Shown: positions 37,264 through 45,121, counted from the first letter of the stretch. The stretch is DNA of 64,000 nucleotides from Paludibacteraceae bacterium (GCA_024405875.1 JAKSOA010000005.1:1-64000); one strand, 5' to 3'. Notes: generated by a model not told the origin, from the sequence alone. Numbers and translations: made by a program.

Positions 37264-37614
37264 ATGAGCACTCTTAGTTATAACGGATTTATAGGAAGTA
37301 TTGAAGTAAGCGAAAAGGATAATTGTCTTTTTGGGGAAGTGCTTGGTTTGCCTAACAATGTAAAAATCACATACGAAGGTGAAACTGTAGCGGAATTAAG
37401 AGAAGATTTTATAGGAGCCGTTGATGATTATTTGGCTGATTGCAGTGCGAGAGGTGTTCTACCTAAAAGGTCTTACAAAGGAGCTTTTAATGTTAGGGTG
37501 TCGCCGGAACTACACGCCAGACTTGATGCATTGGCACAAATGAACGGATTGTCTTTAAACAAATACATTAACAATGCATTGTCTATGACCGCGAGCAATG
37601 CAATGCAGTTTTGA
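37264..37614 (+). CDS. Orphan HicB-family antitoxin-like protein
   Basis: A 116-residue protein with the HicB partial RNase H fold near residues 1-70 (GFIGSIEVSEKDNCLFGEVLGL and YEGETVAELREDFIGAVDDYL) and a C-terminal ribbon-helix-helix segment (FNVRVSPELHARLDALAQMNGLSLNKYINNAL). HicB proteins bind HicA toxins and repress their own promoter. No HicA-like gene lies on either side, so it is either a solitary regulator or a remnant of a pair. The ATG at 37264 is chosen over a TTG inside the promoter box. Confidence 0.8.
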   Translation: MSTLSYNGFIGSIEVSEKDNCLFGEVLGLPNNVKITYEGETVAELREDFIGAVDDYLADCSARGVLPKRSYKGAFNVRVSPELHARLDALAQMNGLSLNKYINNALSMTASNAMQF

Positions 37615-37631
37615 CTTTCAGCATATCATCA

Positions 37632-37664
37632 CCCCCCTGCCATCGCACCTGTAGTGGCAGGTGG
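37632..37664. repeat. Hairpin repeat, copy C
   Basis: CCTGCCA (37636-37642) and TGGCAGG (37655-37661) pair around TCGCACCTGTAG, with partial outer pairing CC/GG. No T-run follows, so it does not look like a working terminator. It follows the HicB-like gene by 18 bp. Confidence 0.75.
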
Positions 37665-37723
37665 ATGTCTATGCAACCAATTTACTTAAAAGTAAATAAA
37701 ATTCACATAAATGTTAATATTTA

Positions 37724-37755
37724 TTTGTTTATTACATTAATATTGGCTATCTTTG
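37724..37755 (+). promoter_or_regulatory. Promoter of the HigB/HigA-like module
   Basis: TTTG (37724-37727) and TATCTTTG (37748-37755) are 20 bp apart, 25 bp before the toxin start. Confidence 0.75.
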
Positions 37756-37780
37756 CAATTGAAAATATTGATAATTTGAG

Positions 37781-38260
37781 ATGTCTAAAACAGTAAAAGT
37801 TAAAACTATAGAGCAAAACGATAATGTTAGTCTGTATTCAATTTGCTTTAATGGAGATGAAGAAAGTGAGTTTGAAAAATTTTTAAGTGAGTTTAGAAAT
37901 AATGCAAAATTAAATGAGGAATACAGACGTATTTTGGTGGCTATTAATCACATTGTGGAGAAAGGGGCATTGGAAAGATTCTTTCGTCCTGAAGGGAAAA
38001 TGAAGGACAATGTTTGTGCATTATCTATTGACACACATAGGTTGAGATTATATTGTTTGAGAATATCAAATCAGATACTGTTTGTAGGTAACGGTGGAGA
38101 GAAAAATAGTCGTACGTATCAAGAGAACGATTTATTAAAGGGTTATGTTATAGATTTGCAAAAATTTGACGAGTTGCTAAAAAAGGCACAGAAGACTGGT
38201 GAAATTTCCATTGAGAAAAACATAATTGTAGGTATAGAAAATAAAATTTTTGAATTATGA
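37781..38260 (+). CDS. HigB/RelE-superfamily (Gp49-like) toxin
   Basis: A 159-residue protein with a RelE-like core: EYRRILVAINHIVEKGALERFFRPEGKMKDNVCALSI, then HRLRLYCLRISNQILFVGNGGEKNSRTYQ, which contains the basic and Tyr residues expected in mRNA interferases. The toxin-first order, and the 4-bp ATGA overlap with a helix-turn-helix gene, fit HigBA-type modules. Compared with classical HigB the protein is long, with an extra C-terminal segment of about 50 residues. Ribosome-dependent mRNA cleavage is inferred from family membership. Confidence 0.75.
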   Translation: MSKTVKVKTIEQNDNVSLYSICFNGDEESEFEKFLSEFRNNAKLNEEYRRILVAINHIVEKGALERFFRPEGKMKDNVCALSIDTHRLRLYCLRISNQILFVGNGGEKNSRTYQENDLLKGYVIDLQKFDELLKKAQKTGEISIEKNIIVGIENKIFEL

Positions 38261-38586
38261 CCACGCATAATGCTTTATTCCAACAATGTTTAGCTGAAAT
38301 TCCGCAGATGCAAAGAGCGGAGTTTGAGTTGTGCCAAAACATAGCGGACAGAATAGATGATATTTTGCATAGAAAACATCTTACTCAACGTGATTTGGCA
38401 AAAATGATAGGCAAAAGAGAGTCAGAGGTTTCCAGATGGATGACAGGTCGTCATAATTTTACAATGAAGACAATTGCATCAATTTCAGTTGCATTAGGGG
38501 AACCGATAATATCTGTTACAAAAGACAGGTACGCAAACTCCTATAGCATTGCTTGTGAAGATGCGTGTCCATATAATAAACAGTAA
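38257..38586 (+). CDS. HigA-like helix-turn-helix antitoxin
   Basis: A 109-residue XRE-family protein with the DNA-binding helix pair LTQRDLAKMIGKRESEVSRWMTGRHNF near residues 46-72. It overlaps the toxin stop by four bases (ATGA). It would neutralise the toxin and repress the module's promoter. Confidence 0.8.
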   Translation: MTTHNALFQQCLAEIPQMQRAEFELCQNIADRIDDILHRKHLTQRDLAKMIGKRESEVSRWMTGRHNFTMKTIASISVALGEPIISVTKDRYANSYSIACEDACPYNKQ

Positions 38587-38597
38587 CTAACGAGAAT

Positions 38598-39170
38598 ATG
38601 AAGATTGTATATTTTCACGGCTTTGCGTCATCGGGGGCAAGCGGAACGGTGGAGACACTGCGTAATGAGTTAAAAGATTGTGAGATTTTGGCTCCTGATA
38701 TTCCTGTGGACCCTGCTGAGGCTTTGCCTTATCTGCGTAAATATTGTGAGGATGTTAAGCCCGATGTCATCATAGGCACATCAATGGGCGGCATGTATGC
38801 CCAGCAGATGTTTGGGTTCAGGAAGATTTTAGTGAATCCCGCTTTCTTTATGACAAGGTACGGCATACTTAAAACAGGTGAGCATCCCTTCCTTAACGGC
38901 AGAAAGGACAGTGCCAAGACATTTAAGATTACCAAAGACATTATACAGCACTACAACCAAATGGAGAGGTTGCAGTTTAAGGGAATCACAGACTTTGATA
39001 GAGAAAACACCTACGGGCTATTTGGCACTAATGACCCCACAGTCCACACCTACGATAAGTTTAAGGAGTATTACCCCAATGCCCAATGGTTTGAGGGTGA
39101 GCATCGCCTGAATGAGAAAGTGCTGCGTAAAGCAGTATTGCCACTACTTAAAAAAATAAAGGAAGCATAG
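38598..39170 (+). CDS. YqiA/YcfP-like alpha/beta-fold esterase
   Basis: A 190-residue hydrolase with YFHGFASSGASGT near the N-terminus (oxyanion region), the nucleophile elbow GTSMGGMYAQQ near residue 60, LFGTNDPTV with the acid, and FEGEHRL with the catalytic His region. Members of this family (UPF0227) have esterase activity on short esters; the natural substrate is unknown. It starts 12 bp after the antitoxin stop, so it may be co-transcribed with the toxin-antitoxin pair. Confidence 0.8.
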   Translation: MKIVYFHGFASSGASGTVETLRNELKDCEILAPDIPVDPAEALPYLRKYCEDVKPDVIIGTSMGGMYAQQMFGFRKILVNPAFFMTRYGILKTGEHPFLNGRKDSAKTFKITKDIIQHYNQMERLQFKGITDFDRENTYGLFGTNDPTVHTYDKFKEYYPNAQWFEGEHRLNEKVLRKAVLPLLKKIKEA

Positions 39171-39175
39171 AATCC

Positions 39176-39205
39176 CCCCTGCCACCGCACCTGTAATGGC
39201 AGGGG
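39176..39205. repeat. Hairpin repeat, copy D
   Basis: CCCCTGCCA (39176-39184) and TGGCAGGGG (39197-39205) form nine pairs around CCGCACCTGTAA. It follows the esterase gene by six bp and lacks a clear T-run. Confidence 0.8.
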
Positions 39206-39218
39206 TTATTAAATAATA

Positions 39219-39365
39219 AACCTATAAATTATAATAAACGACCTCAATTATACTAACAATTTATAAGTTATTGCAATAAGTTTGTAATAATTTATAAGTT
39301 GTTAATAATTTTTGTTCTATTTTTGCAGTGGTTTGCTCCCCTACTCCAAGGTTTTATTAACTTTG
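39219..39365 (+). promoter_or_regulatory. gdhA control region with repeated operator-like sites
   Basis: AATTTATAAGTT occurs as a direct repeat at 39258-39269 and 39289-39300, 31 bp apart (three helical turns), and an inverted near-copy AACCTATAAATT lies at 39219-39230. Two -7-like boxes follow, TATTTTTG at 39318-39325 and TAACTTTG at 39358-39365, the latter with TTTG 22 bp upstream. The repeats look like sites of a dimeric activator or repressor controlling glutamate dehydrogenase. Confidence 0.5.
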
Positions 39366-39456
39366 CAATTCCTAAGAAATGTGAGGTTTTGTGGCATCGT
39401 GGTATAACTATTTGAGATTAAACAATTTATATAACTTTATTAAAATATTTTTAATT

Positions 39457-40794
39457 ATGAACGCTAAAAATGTAGTAGAGAGCCTAAAGAAGAGATTCCC
39501 TAATGAGCCGGAGTATCTTCAGGCAGTACAAGAGGTATTGGAGTCTATTGAGGACGTTTACAACCAACACCCGGAGTTTGAGAAAGCCAATCTTATTGAG
39601 AGACTTTGTATTCCAGACAGAATTTTCACATTCCGTGTATCTTGGGTAGATGACAAAGGCAATGTACAAACAAACATGGCTTACCGTGTTCAACATAATA
39701 TGGCTATCGGCCCTTACAAGGGCGGTATCCGTTTCCACTCATCAGTTAACCCTTCAATCTTGAAGTTCCTTGCTTTTGAGCAGACATTCAAGAACGCTCT
39801 TACAACACTTCCTATGGGTGGTGCTAAGGGTGGTTCAGACTTCTCTCCACGTGGCAAGTCAAGCAATGAGGTTATGCGTTTCTGCCAGGCTTATATGCTT
39901 GAGCTTTGGAAACACATTGGTCCTGACACAGATATACCTGCTGGTGATATAGGTGTAGGCGGCCGTGAGGTTGGTTATATGTTTGGTATGTACCGCAAAC
40001 TTAGCGGTGAGTTTACTGGAACATTTACAGGTAAGGGTCTTGAGTTTGGTGGTTCTCTTATCCGTCCTGAGGCTACAGGTTACGGTAACGTATATTTCCT
40101 TTGCTCAATGCTAAAAACTCGTGGTATTGACATCAAGGGCAAGAAGGTTCTTGTATCTGGTTCAGGTAACGTTGCCACATACACTTGTCAGAAACTGATT
40201 CAACTTGGTGCTATTCCAATGACACTTTCTGACTCTAACGGTTATATCTATGACCCCGATGGTATCACACAAGAGAAACTTGAGTATGTTAAGGATTTGA
40301 AACAAGTACAACGTGGACGTATCCGTGAGTACGCTGAGAAATATCCTACAGCAATCTACCACGAAGGTATGCGTCCTTGGGGTGAGAAGGCTGACATTGT
40401 AATGCCATCTGCAACCCAGAATGAGATTAACGGTGAGGACGCAAAGAAGATTGTCGCTAACGGTGTAATAGCAGTTGCAGAGGGTGCTAATATGCCTTCT
40501 ACTCCTGAGGCTATTGCTACATTCCAACAGGCTAAACTTCTTTACTCTCCAGGTAAGGCTTCTAACGCCGGTGGTGTTGCTACATCAGGTCTTGAGATGA
40601 GCCAAAACTCTGAGCGTCTGAGTTGGAGCGCTGAGGAGGTTGACGCAAAACTTAAGGGCATTATGGCTAACATCCACGAGAATTGTGTTAAGTATGGCAC
40701 AGAGCCAGACGGTTACATTAACTATGTTAAAGGTGCTAACATTGCAGGCTTCATGAAGGTTGCAAAGGCTATGATGGCACAGGGAATAATTTAA
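39457..40794 (+). CDS. gdhA: Glutamate dehydrogenase, hexameric
   Basis: About 445 residues; it forms glutamate from 2-oxoglutarate and ammonium. The substrate region reads GPYKGGIRFHSSVNPSILKF and the catalytic lysine lies in MGGAKGGSDFSP. The nucleotide-binding motif is VSGSGNVATY near residue 233. The ATG at 39457 is used; an in-frame GTG at 39391 adds 22 residues foreign to the family. The gene begins a group with the two flavoprotein subunits and diaminopimelate dehydrogenase, all of which use NADPH or ammonium. Confidence 0.95.
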   Translation: MNAKNVVESLKKRFPNEPEYLQAVQEVLESIEDVYNQHPEFEKANLIERLCIPDRIFTFRVSWVDDKGNVQTNMAYRVQHNMAIGPYKGGIRFHSSVNPSILKFLAFEQTFKNALTTLPMGGAKGGSDFSPRGKSSNEVMRFCQAYMLELWKHIGPDTDIPAGDIGVGGREVGYMFGMYRKLSGEFTGTFTGKGLEFGGSLIRPEATGYGNVYFLCSMLKTRGIDIKGKKVLVSGSGNVATYTCQKLIQLGAIPMTLSDSNGYIYDPDGITQEKLEYVKDLKQVQRGRIREYAEKYPTAIYHEGMRPWGEKADIVMPSATQNEINGEDAKKIVANGVIAVAEGANMPSTPEAIATFQQAKLLYSPGKASNAGGVATSGLEMSQNSERLSWSAEEVDAKLKGIMANIHENCVKYGTEPDGYINYVKGANIAGFMKVAKAMMAQGII

Positions 40795-40797
40795 TAT

Positions 40798-41628
40798 ATG
40801 TATAAGATTATTAATAAAGAGCAGTTCTCTGAGAATGTATTCAGAATTGACGTTGAGGCACCACTTATAGCCAAGGCGCGCAAGGCTGGTCACTTTGTGA
40901 TAATACGTATTGATGAGAACGGAGAGCGCATTCCTCTTACAATTGCAGGAAGCGACCTTGAAAAAGGCACTATCACACTTGTAGTACAAAGAATTGGTGT
41001 CTCTTCAAACAAACTTTGCGCACTTAAAGCGGGCGACTACATTGCTGATGTAGTCGGCCCTCTTGGCAAAGCAACCCATATAGAGAAATTTGGTACTGTT
41101 GTATGTGCTTGCGGTGGTGTAGGCACCGCCCCAATGCTTCCTATTGCAGAGGCTATGAAAAAGGCTGGCAATAAGGTAATTGCAGTACTTGCCGCAAGAA
41201 CTAAAGACCTTGTGATTCTTGAAGACGAGGTAAGAAAAGTGTCAGATGAGGTTATAATTATGACCGACGATGGCTCATACGGTACAAAAGGACTTGTGAC
41301 AAATGGCGTTGAGAGCATAATTAACAGAGAGAAAGTTGACCTTTGCGTTACAATTGGTCCAGCCATTATGATGAAATTTGTCTCACTTCTGACAAAGAAG
41401 TATGAGGTTCCTACAGTTGCGTCACTCAACACAATTATGGTTGACGGAACAGGTATGTGCGGCGCTTGCCGCGTGTCAGTAGGCGGAGAGACAAAGTTTG
41501 TCTGCGTTGACGGACCAGAGTTTGACGCCCATCAGGTTGATTTTGATGGAATGATGTCACGTATGGGTGCATACAGAGAACAGGAACAGGCAGCATTTGC
41601 CAAGTATAAGGAATCTATAAACGGTTAA
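40798..41628 (+). CDS. NfnA/SudB-like FAD/NAD-binding [2Fe-2S] subunit
   Basis: A 276-residue subunit of the ferredoxin-NADP reductase type: an FAD domain at the N-terminus, an NAD domain with CACGGVGTAPMLPIA near residue 105, and the iron-sulfur site DGTGMCGACRVSVGG with a later Cys in FVCVDGPEF. It pairs with the next gene, four bp away, as in the NfnAB transhydrogenase and in sulfide dehydrogenase SudBA. Known NfnAB couples NADH and ferredoxin oxidation to NADP reduction; whether bifurcation happens here cannot be seen. Confidence 0.82.
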   Translation: MYKIINKEQFSENVFRIDVEAPLIAKARKAGHFVIIRIDENGERIPLTIAGSDLEKGTITLVVQRIGVSSNKLCALKAGDYIADVVGPLGKATHIEKFGTVVCACGGVGTAPMLPIAEAMKKAGNKVIAVLAARTKDLVILEDEVRKVSDEVIIMTDDGSYGTKGLVTNGVESIINREKVDLCVTIGPAIMMKFVSLLTKKYEVPTVASLNTIMVDGTGMCGACRVSVGGETKFVCVDGPEFDAHQVDFDGMMSRMGAYREQEQAAFAKYKESING

Positions 41629-41632
41629 TATT

Positions 41633-43084
41633 ATGGAACTTACAGATAGAAATGCTCAGTGGCGTGATGAACTCCGCTACTCTATGTCTAACAAAGAGCG
41701 TACAGAGATTGCCCGTGTAAAGATGAATGAGCTTGACGGTGAATACCGCAGCCATAACTCTGAGGAGGTTAACCAAGGTCTTACAAAAGAGCAGGCTCTT
41801 CTTGAAGCCAAGCGTTGTCTTGACTGCCCTAATCCAGGCTGTATGACAGGTTGCCCTGTAGGCATCAACATACCTTCATTTATTAAGAATATTGAGCGTG
41901 GGGAGTTCCTTAACGCCGCAAAAGTTCTTAAAATGACATCAGCTCTACCTGCTGTCTGCGGACGTGTATGCCCGCAGGAGAAACAGTGTGAGAGCCAATG
42001 TATTCACCTTAAGATGAAGAAACCGGCTGTAGCCATAGGTTATCTTGAGCGTTTTGCCGCTGACTATGAGCGTGAGAGCGGAAACATATCACTACCTGAA
42101 CTTGCCCCTAAGAATGGCATTAAGGTGGCGGTTGTGGGCTCAGGTCCCGCTGGTCTGTCATTTGCTGGTGATATGGCTAAGAAAGGCTACGATGTTACAG
42201 TATTTGAGGCGCTGCACGAGATTGGCGGTGTACTTAAATATGGTATTCCAGAATTCCGTCTGCCTAACTCAATTGTTGATGTTGAGATTAACAACCTTGA
42301 GAAAATGGGCGTTAAGTTTATGAAGGATACAATCGTGGGCAAGACTCTTAGTTTTGATGACATAAAGGCTCAAGGCTTTAAGGGAATGTTTGTGGCATCT
42401 GGTGCCGGGCTTCCTAACTTTATGAACATTGAGGGTGAGAACCTCATAGGCGTAATGTCATCAAATGAGTATCTTACACGTGTAAACCTAATGGGTGCCG
42501 CTAAAGATGAGTTTGACACACCTGTGCTTAAAGGCAAACGTGTGGCTGTAATTGGCGGTGGTAACACCTCTATGGATTCAGTGCGTACAGCAAAACGTCT
42601 TGGCGCTGACCTTGCTATGATTGTATATCGTAGAAGTGAAGATGAGATGCCGGCACGTAAAGAGGAGGTTAAGCACGCTAAAGAAGAGGGCGTTGAATTC
42701 CGCACACTTCACAATCCTATCAAGTATATCGGCGATGAGAAGGGTCGTGTGAAACAAATGTTGCTCCAGAAGATGGAACTTGGTGAGCCTGATGAGAAGG
42801 GTCGCCGCCGTCCTGTTGCAATACCTGGTGCCACAGAACTTGTTGACGTTGACACAGTTATTGTAAGTATAGGTGTCTCTCCAAACCCACTTATACCTCG
42901 TTCAATTGACGGTCTTGAGGTATCACAGAAAGGTACTATTGTTGTTGGTGACAATATGCAGAGTACAATTCCAATGATATTCGCAGGCGGTGATATTGTT
43001 CGTGGTGGTGCTACTGTTATTCTTGCTATGGGTGACGGACGCAAAGCTGCGGCTGAAATGGACTCTTACCTAAAGAATAGTTGA
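41633..43084 (+). CDS. NfnB/GltD-like NADPH-binding flavoprotein
   Basis: A 483-residue protein. The N-terminal [4Fe-4S] region carries CLDCPNPGCMTGCPVGINIP and VCGRVCPQEKQCESQC, followed by an FAD site GSGPAGLSFAGD near residue 169 and an NADPH site GGGNTSMDSVRTAKRLG near 307. It is often labelled glutamate synthase small subunit, but no large subunit is present and the partner upstream is of the NfnA type. With gdhA and ddh beside it, supply of NADPH for amination is the likely role. Confidence 0.82.
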   Translation: MELTDRNAQWRDELRYSMSNKERTEIARVKMNELDGEYRSHNSEEVNQGLTKEQALLEAKRCLDCPNPGCMTGCPVGINIPSFIKNIERGEFLNAAKVLKMTSALPAVCGRVCPQEKQCESQCIHLKMKKPAVAIGYLERFAADYERESGNISLPELAPKNGIKVAVVGSGPAGLSFAGDMAKKGYDVTVFEALHEIGGVLKYGIPEFRLPNSIVDVEINNLEKMGVKFMKDTIVGKTLSFDDIKAQGFKGMFVASGAGLPNFMNIEGENLIGVMSSNEYLTRVNLMGAAKDEFDTPVLKGKRVAVIGGGNTSMDSVRTAKRLGADLAMIVYRRSEDEMPARKEEVKHAKEEGVEFRTLHNPIKYIGDEKGRVKQMLLQKMELGEPDEKGRRRPVAIPGATELVDVDTVIVSIGVSPNPLIPRSIDGLEVSQKGTIVVGDNMQSTIPMIFAGGDIVRGGATVILAMGDGRKAAAEMDSYLKNS

Positions 43085-43105
43085 CAGTGGACAGTTGACA
43101 GTTAA
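43080..43105. repeat. TTGACAGTGGACAG tandem spacer
   Basis: Two to three copies of TTGACAGT-type units overlap the stop of the preceding gene and fill the gap before ddh. One contains an in-frame TTG that should not be taken as the ddh start. Confidence 0.65.
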
Positions 43106-43115
43106 AAAATCTTCT

Positions 43116-44018
43116 ATGAATAGAATTAGAATTGCAATAGTTGGTTACGGTAACATCGGCAAGTTTGCTGTTGAGGCTGCACAAGCGGCTGATGACATTG
43201 AACTTGCAGGTGTTGTGCGCCGTGCAGGTTCAGTCTCAAAGCAAGAGAAGGAACTTGATGGCATCAAGGTTGTCTCTGACATTAATGAATTAGGCAAAAT
43301 TGATGTTGCCGTTATCTGCGGGCCTTCACGCAGTTGCCCCGACATTGCGGAGCCTCTTCTGAGACGTGGAATCTCAACAGTTGACAGCTTTGACATTCAC
43401 ACGCAGGTATGGGATACTCTTATGCGTTTGGATGCGGCGGCCAAGGCAGGCGGCGCGGCGGCTATAATATCCGCTGGCTGGGACCCAGGCTCTGACTCTG
43501 TTATCCGCACCCTACTGCAAGCAATGGCTCCAAAGGGTATTACATACACCAATTTCGGTCCGGGAATGAGTATGGGACACTCTGTAGTGGCTCGCTCTAA
43601 GGAGGGTGTTAAAAACGCTCTTTCAATGACCATTCCTACAGGCACAGGCATTCACCGCCGTATGGTTTATGTGGAACTTGAAAACGACGCCACTCTTGAG
43701 CAGGTTACAGCAGCCATTAAGTCTGATGACTACTTCGCCCACGATGAGACTCACGTCATAGCAGTTGACTCTGTTGACGCTGTAAAGGATATGGGACACG
43801 GCGTATTACTTGAACGCAAAGGCGTATCAGGCAAGACACAGAACCAAAACTTCAGTTTCTCAATGAGCATCAACAACCCTGCCCTAACATCACAAGTACT
43901 TATATCTTGTGCAAGAGCAGTTGTTAAGCAGCAACCCGGAGCCTTCACTCTACCAGAGATTGCTCCAATGGACCTTCTGCCAGGCGACAGAGAGAAACTT
44001 GTGAAGAGCTTGGTGTAA
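43116..44018 (+). CDS. ddh: Meso-diaminopimelate D-dehydrogenase
   Basis: A 300-residue NADP-dependent enzyme that directly aminates tetrahydrodipicolinate to meso-diaminopimelate, the peptidoglycan and lysine precursor. The nucleotide motif is GYGNIGKFAVEAA at residues 10-22, and the substrate region has SAGWDPGSDSVIR and FGPGMSMGHSVVARS, typical of the family. It is one of the shortest routes to lysine and consumes ammonium and NADPH, which suits its position after gdhA and the Nfn-like pair. ATG at 43116 is used. Confidence 0.92.
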   Translation: MNRIRIAIVGYGNIGKFAVEAAQAADDIELAGVVRRAGSVSKQEKELDGIKVVSDINELGKIDVAVICGPSRSCPDIAEPLLRRGISTVDSFDIHTQVWDTLMRLDAAAKAGGAAAIISAGWDPGSDSVIRTLLQAMAPKGITYTNFGPGMSMGHSVVARSKEGVKNALSMTIPTGTGIHRRMVYVELENDATLEQVTAAIKSDDYFAHDETHVIAVDSVDAVKDMGHGVLLERKGVSGKTQNQNFSFSMSINNPALTSQVLISCARAVVKQQPGAFTLPEIAPMDLLPGDREKLVKSLV

Positions 44019-44058
44019 TACCGAACAATAAAGTCTTACAATTTGGGAATAGAACTCT

Positions 44059-44415
44059 GTGAAGAGAACTATATTATCCATATTACTATCAGTAACGCTA
44101 ATCTTTGCTATACATAGCATAGTTAGCGTTACTGAGTATGTGATAGACAATGGTTTAGGCAGATACTCAAATGTAGCGGAATTAGATGCCATAGAGTCTA
44201 TTCCTGTGGCGGATTATGCAATTAGTGCCACAGGTGTAACTGTACCGCCATCTGCATTTACTATTTTACGTAACACAACAGCAGCGTTCATACTTGCTTT
44301 TACATCAGCATTACTGCTATTCTTATTTTATGGCAACTTAGAACTGAGTCTATTAAACTGCATACGTTCTGTGGATAATTGTCACAGGCTGCTTCCATAT
44401 CATGGTTTTGTGTAA
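44059..44415 (+). CDS. Hypothetical small membrane protein (uncertain)
   Basis: A 118-residue reading frame with a GTG start, an N-terminal hydrophobic segment (about residues 4-26) and a second near residues 68-94. I do not recognise a family. No clear promoter box precedes it, and the C-terminal part is polar. It may be real and co-transcribed with ddh, or a chance frame. Confidence 0.4.
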   Translation: MKRTILSILLSVTLIFAIHSIVSVTEYVIDNGLGRYSNVAELDAIESIPVADYAISATGVTVPPSAFTILRNTTAAFILAFTSALLLFLFYGNLELSLLNCIRSVDNCHRLLPYHGFV

Positions 44416-44476
44416 CACCACCCTCCCCGTATCAAGAGAGAGTTTAACACATTTTTAACCACTAAATATATATGTT

Positions 44477-44566
44477 ATGGGAGTTACAATAATAGGAGTA
44501 GTTCTACTGGCACTTTGCATTGTTCCTGTAGTGATTCTCCAAATTAAAAAGAATAAGAAAAAATAA
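44477..44566 (+). CDS. 29-residue single-span membrane peptide
   Basis: A very short frame with one hydrophobic segment (VTIIGVVLLALCIVPVVIL) and a lysine-rich tail, directly followed by a strong terminator. The layout of a tiny hydrophobic peptide with a terminator suggests a real small gene. The function is unknown; similar peptides can be membrane-active toxins or subunits of larger complexes. Confidence 0.5.
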   Translation: MGVTIIGVVLLALCIVPVVILQIKKNKKK

Positions 44567-44593
44567 AAAAGAGGGCAACCTGCCCTCTTTTTT
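44566..44593. terminator. Bidirectional-looking intrinsic terminator
   Basis: GAGGGCA (44571-44577) and TGCCCTC (44581-44587) pair around ACC, with an A-run before and a T-run after. Confidence 0.85.
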
Positions 44594-44627
44594 ACTTAAA
44601 CTGACAGTATTTGGCAGAACGAGTACA

Positions 44628-44635
44628 TATCTTTG
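44628..44635 (+). promoter_or_regulatory. -7 box in the foreign-looking patch
   Basis: TATCTTTG matches TAnnTTTG. A TTTG at 44610-44613 lies only 14 bp upstream, too close for a normal -33 element. The transcript would run into the short frame at 44725. Confidence 0.4.
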
Positions 44636-44724
44636 TAAAAAATACGACAATAGGGAGCCCATTTTCTCCGATGACGTATGCTGTGCAGACGGCTGCATAT
44701 CGGTAGTCAGATTCTTTGAAGGAG

Positions 44725-44859
44725 ATGAACCAAACACCTTACATTATTAGACAAATACAAGCAGAATTTCACCCCATCCAAGACTATATGATTAGAAATG
44801 TCTGCCTACCATACGAACTTCTGGATTTAGTGTATTACAGAAGGGAAAAAGATGAGTAG
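44725..44859 (+). CDS. Short ORF of 44 residues, unknown
   Basis: The product is charged and hydrophilic, with YIIRQIQAEFHPIQDYMIRN at the start and YYRREKDE at the end. A GGAG lies directly before the ATG, too close for good initiation. It might be a small protein or a fragment of a decayed gene. Confidence 0.3.
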   Translation: MNQTPYIIRQIQAEFHPIQDYMIRNVCLPYELLDLVYYRREKDE

Positions 44860-45009
44860 ATTGCGTACTATTCCTATACACACGACACAAACATATCATT
44901 AAAAATTGAGTTTTACTATTGTATTTCACTTTATAGTGAAAATATTTGCTTATTTATCATTTTATATGTATATTTGCTACAAATAAGCAAAGATGCGTTA
45001 TGGGGAGTC
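44860..45009. other. AT-rich stretch with promoter-like box
   Basis: It contains TATATTTG near 44967 and an inverted repeat around CACTTTATAGTG (44929-44940), plus a GCTTATTT/AAATAAGC pair flanking the box (near 44948 and 44980). These may be the promoter and operator of the antitoxin unit that follows. Confidence 0.4.
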
Positions 45010-45117
45010 ATGTCTTCAACAGTAAAAATGAAGATATCAATGGGGAAACCAAACACCAATACAATTTGTATATCATTTCACAAAGCAGAATACCCTATAA
45101 AATACGCATATAAATAA
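45010..45117 (+). CDS. 35-residue ORF just upstream of the Panacea antitoxin
   Basis: The frame starts MSSTVKMKISMGKPN and ends KAEYPIKYAYK, has a GGGGA before the ATG and stops 17 bp before the next start. It is basic (about eight Lys). Its place directly before an antitoxin-type gene makes it a candidate toxin or leader peptide, but a small frame can also occur by chance. Confidence 0.35.
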   Translation: MSSTVKMKISMGKPNTNTICISFHKAEYPIKYAYK

Positions 45118-45121
45118 TCAT

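Noticed and set aside
27786-39205. Prophage or integrative element
   Set aside because: No integrase, recombinase, relaxase, structural phage genes or flanking attachment repeats were seen; the region is only accessory-like.
39171-39456. Small RNA gene upstream of gdhA
   Set aside because: The region has promoter boxes and repeats but no terminator or strong fold apart from hairpin copy D, so a control region is the simpler reading.
41633-43084. Glutamate synthase small subunit
   Set aside because: No large subunit is encoded nearby, and the adjacent gene is of the NfnA/SudB type, so an Nfn-like complex fits better.
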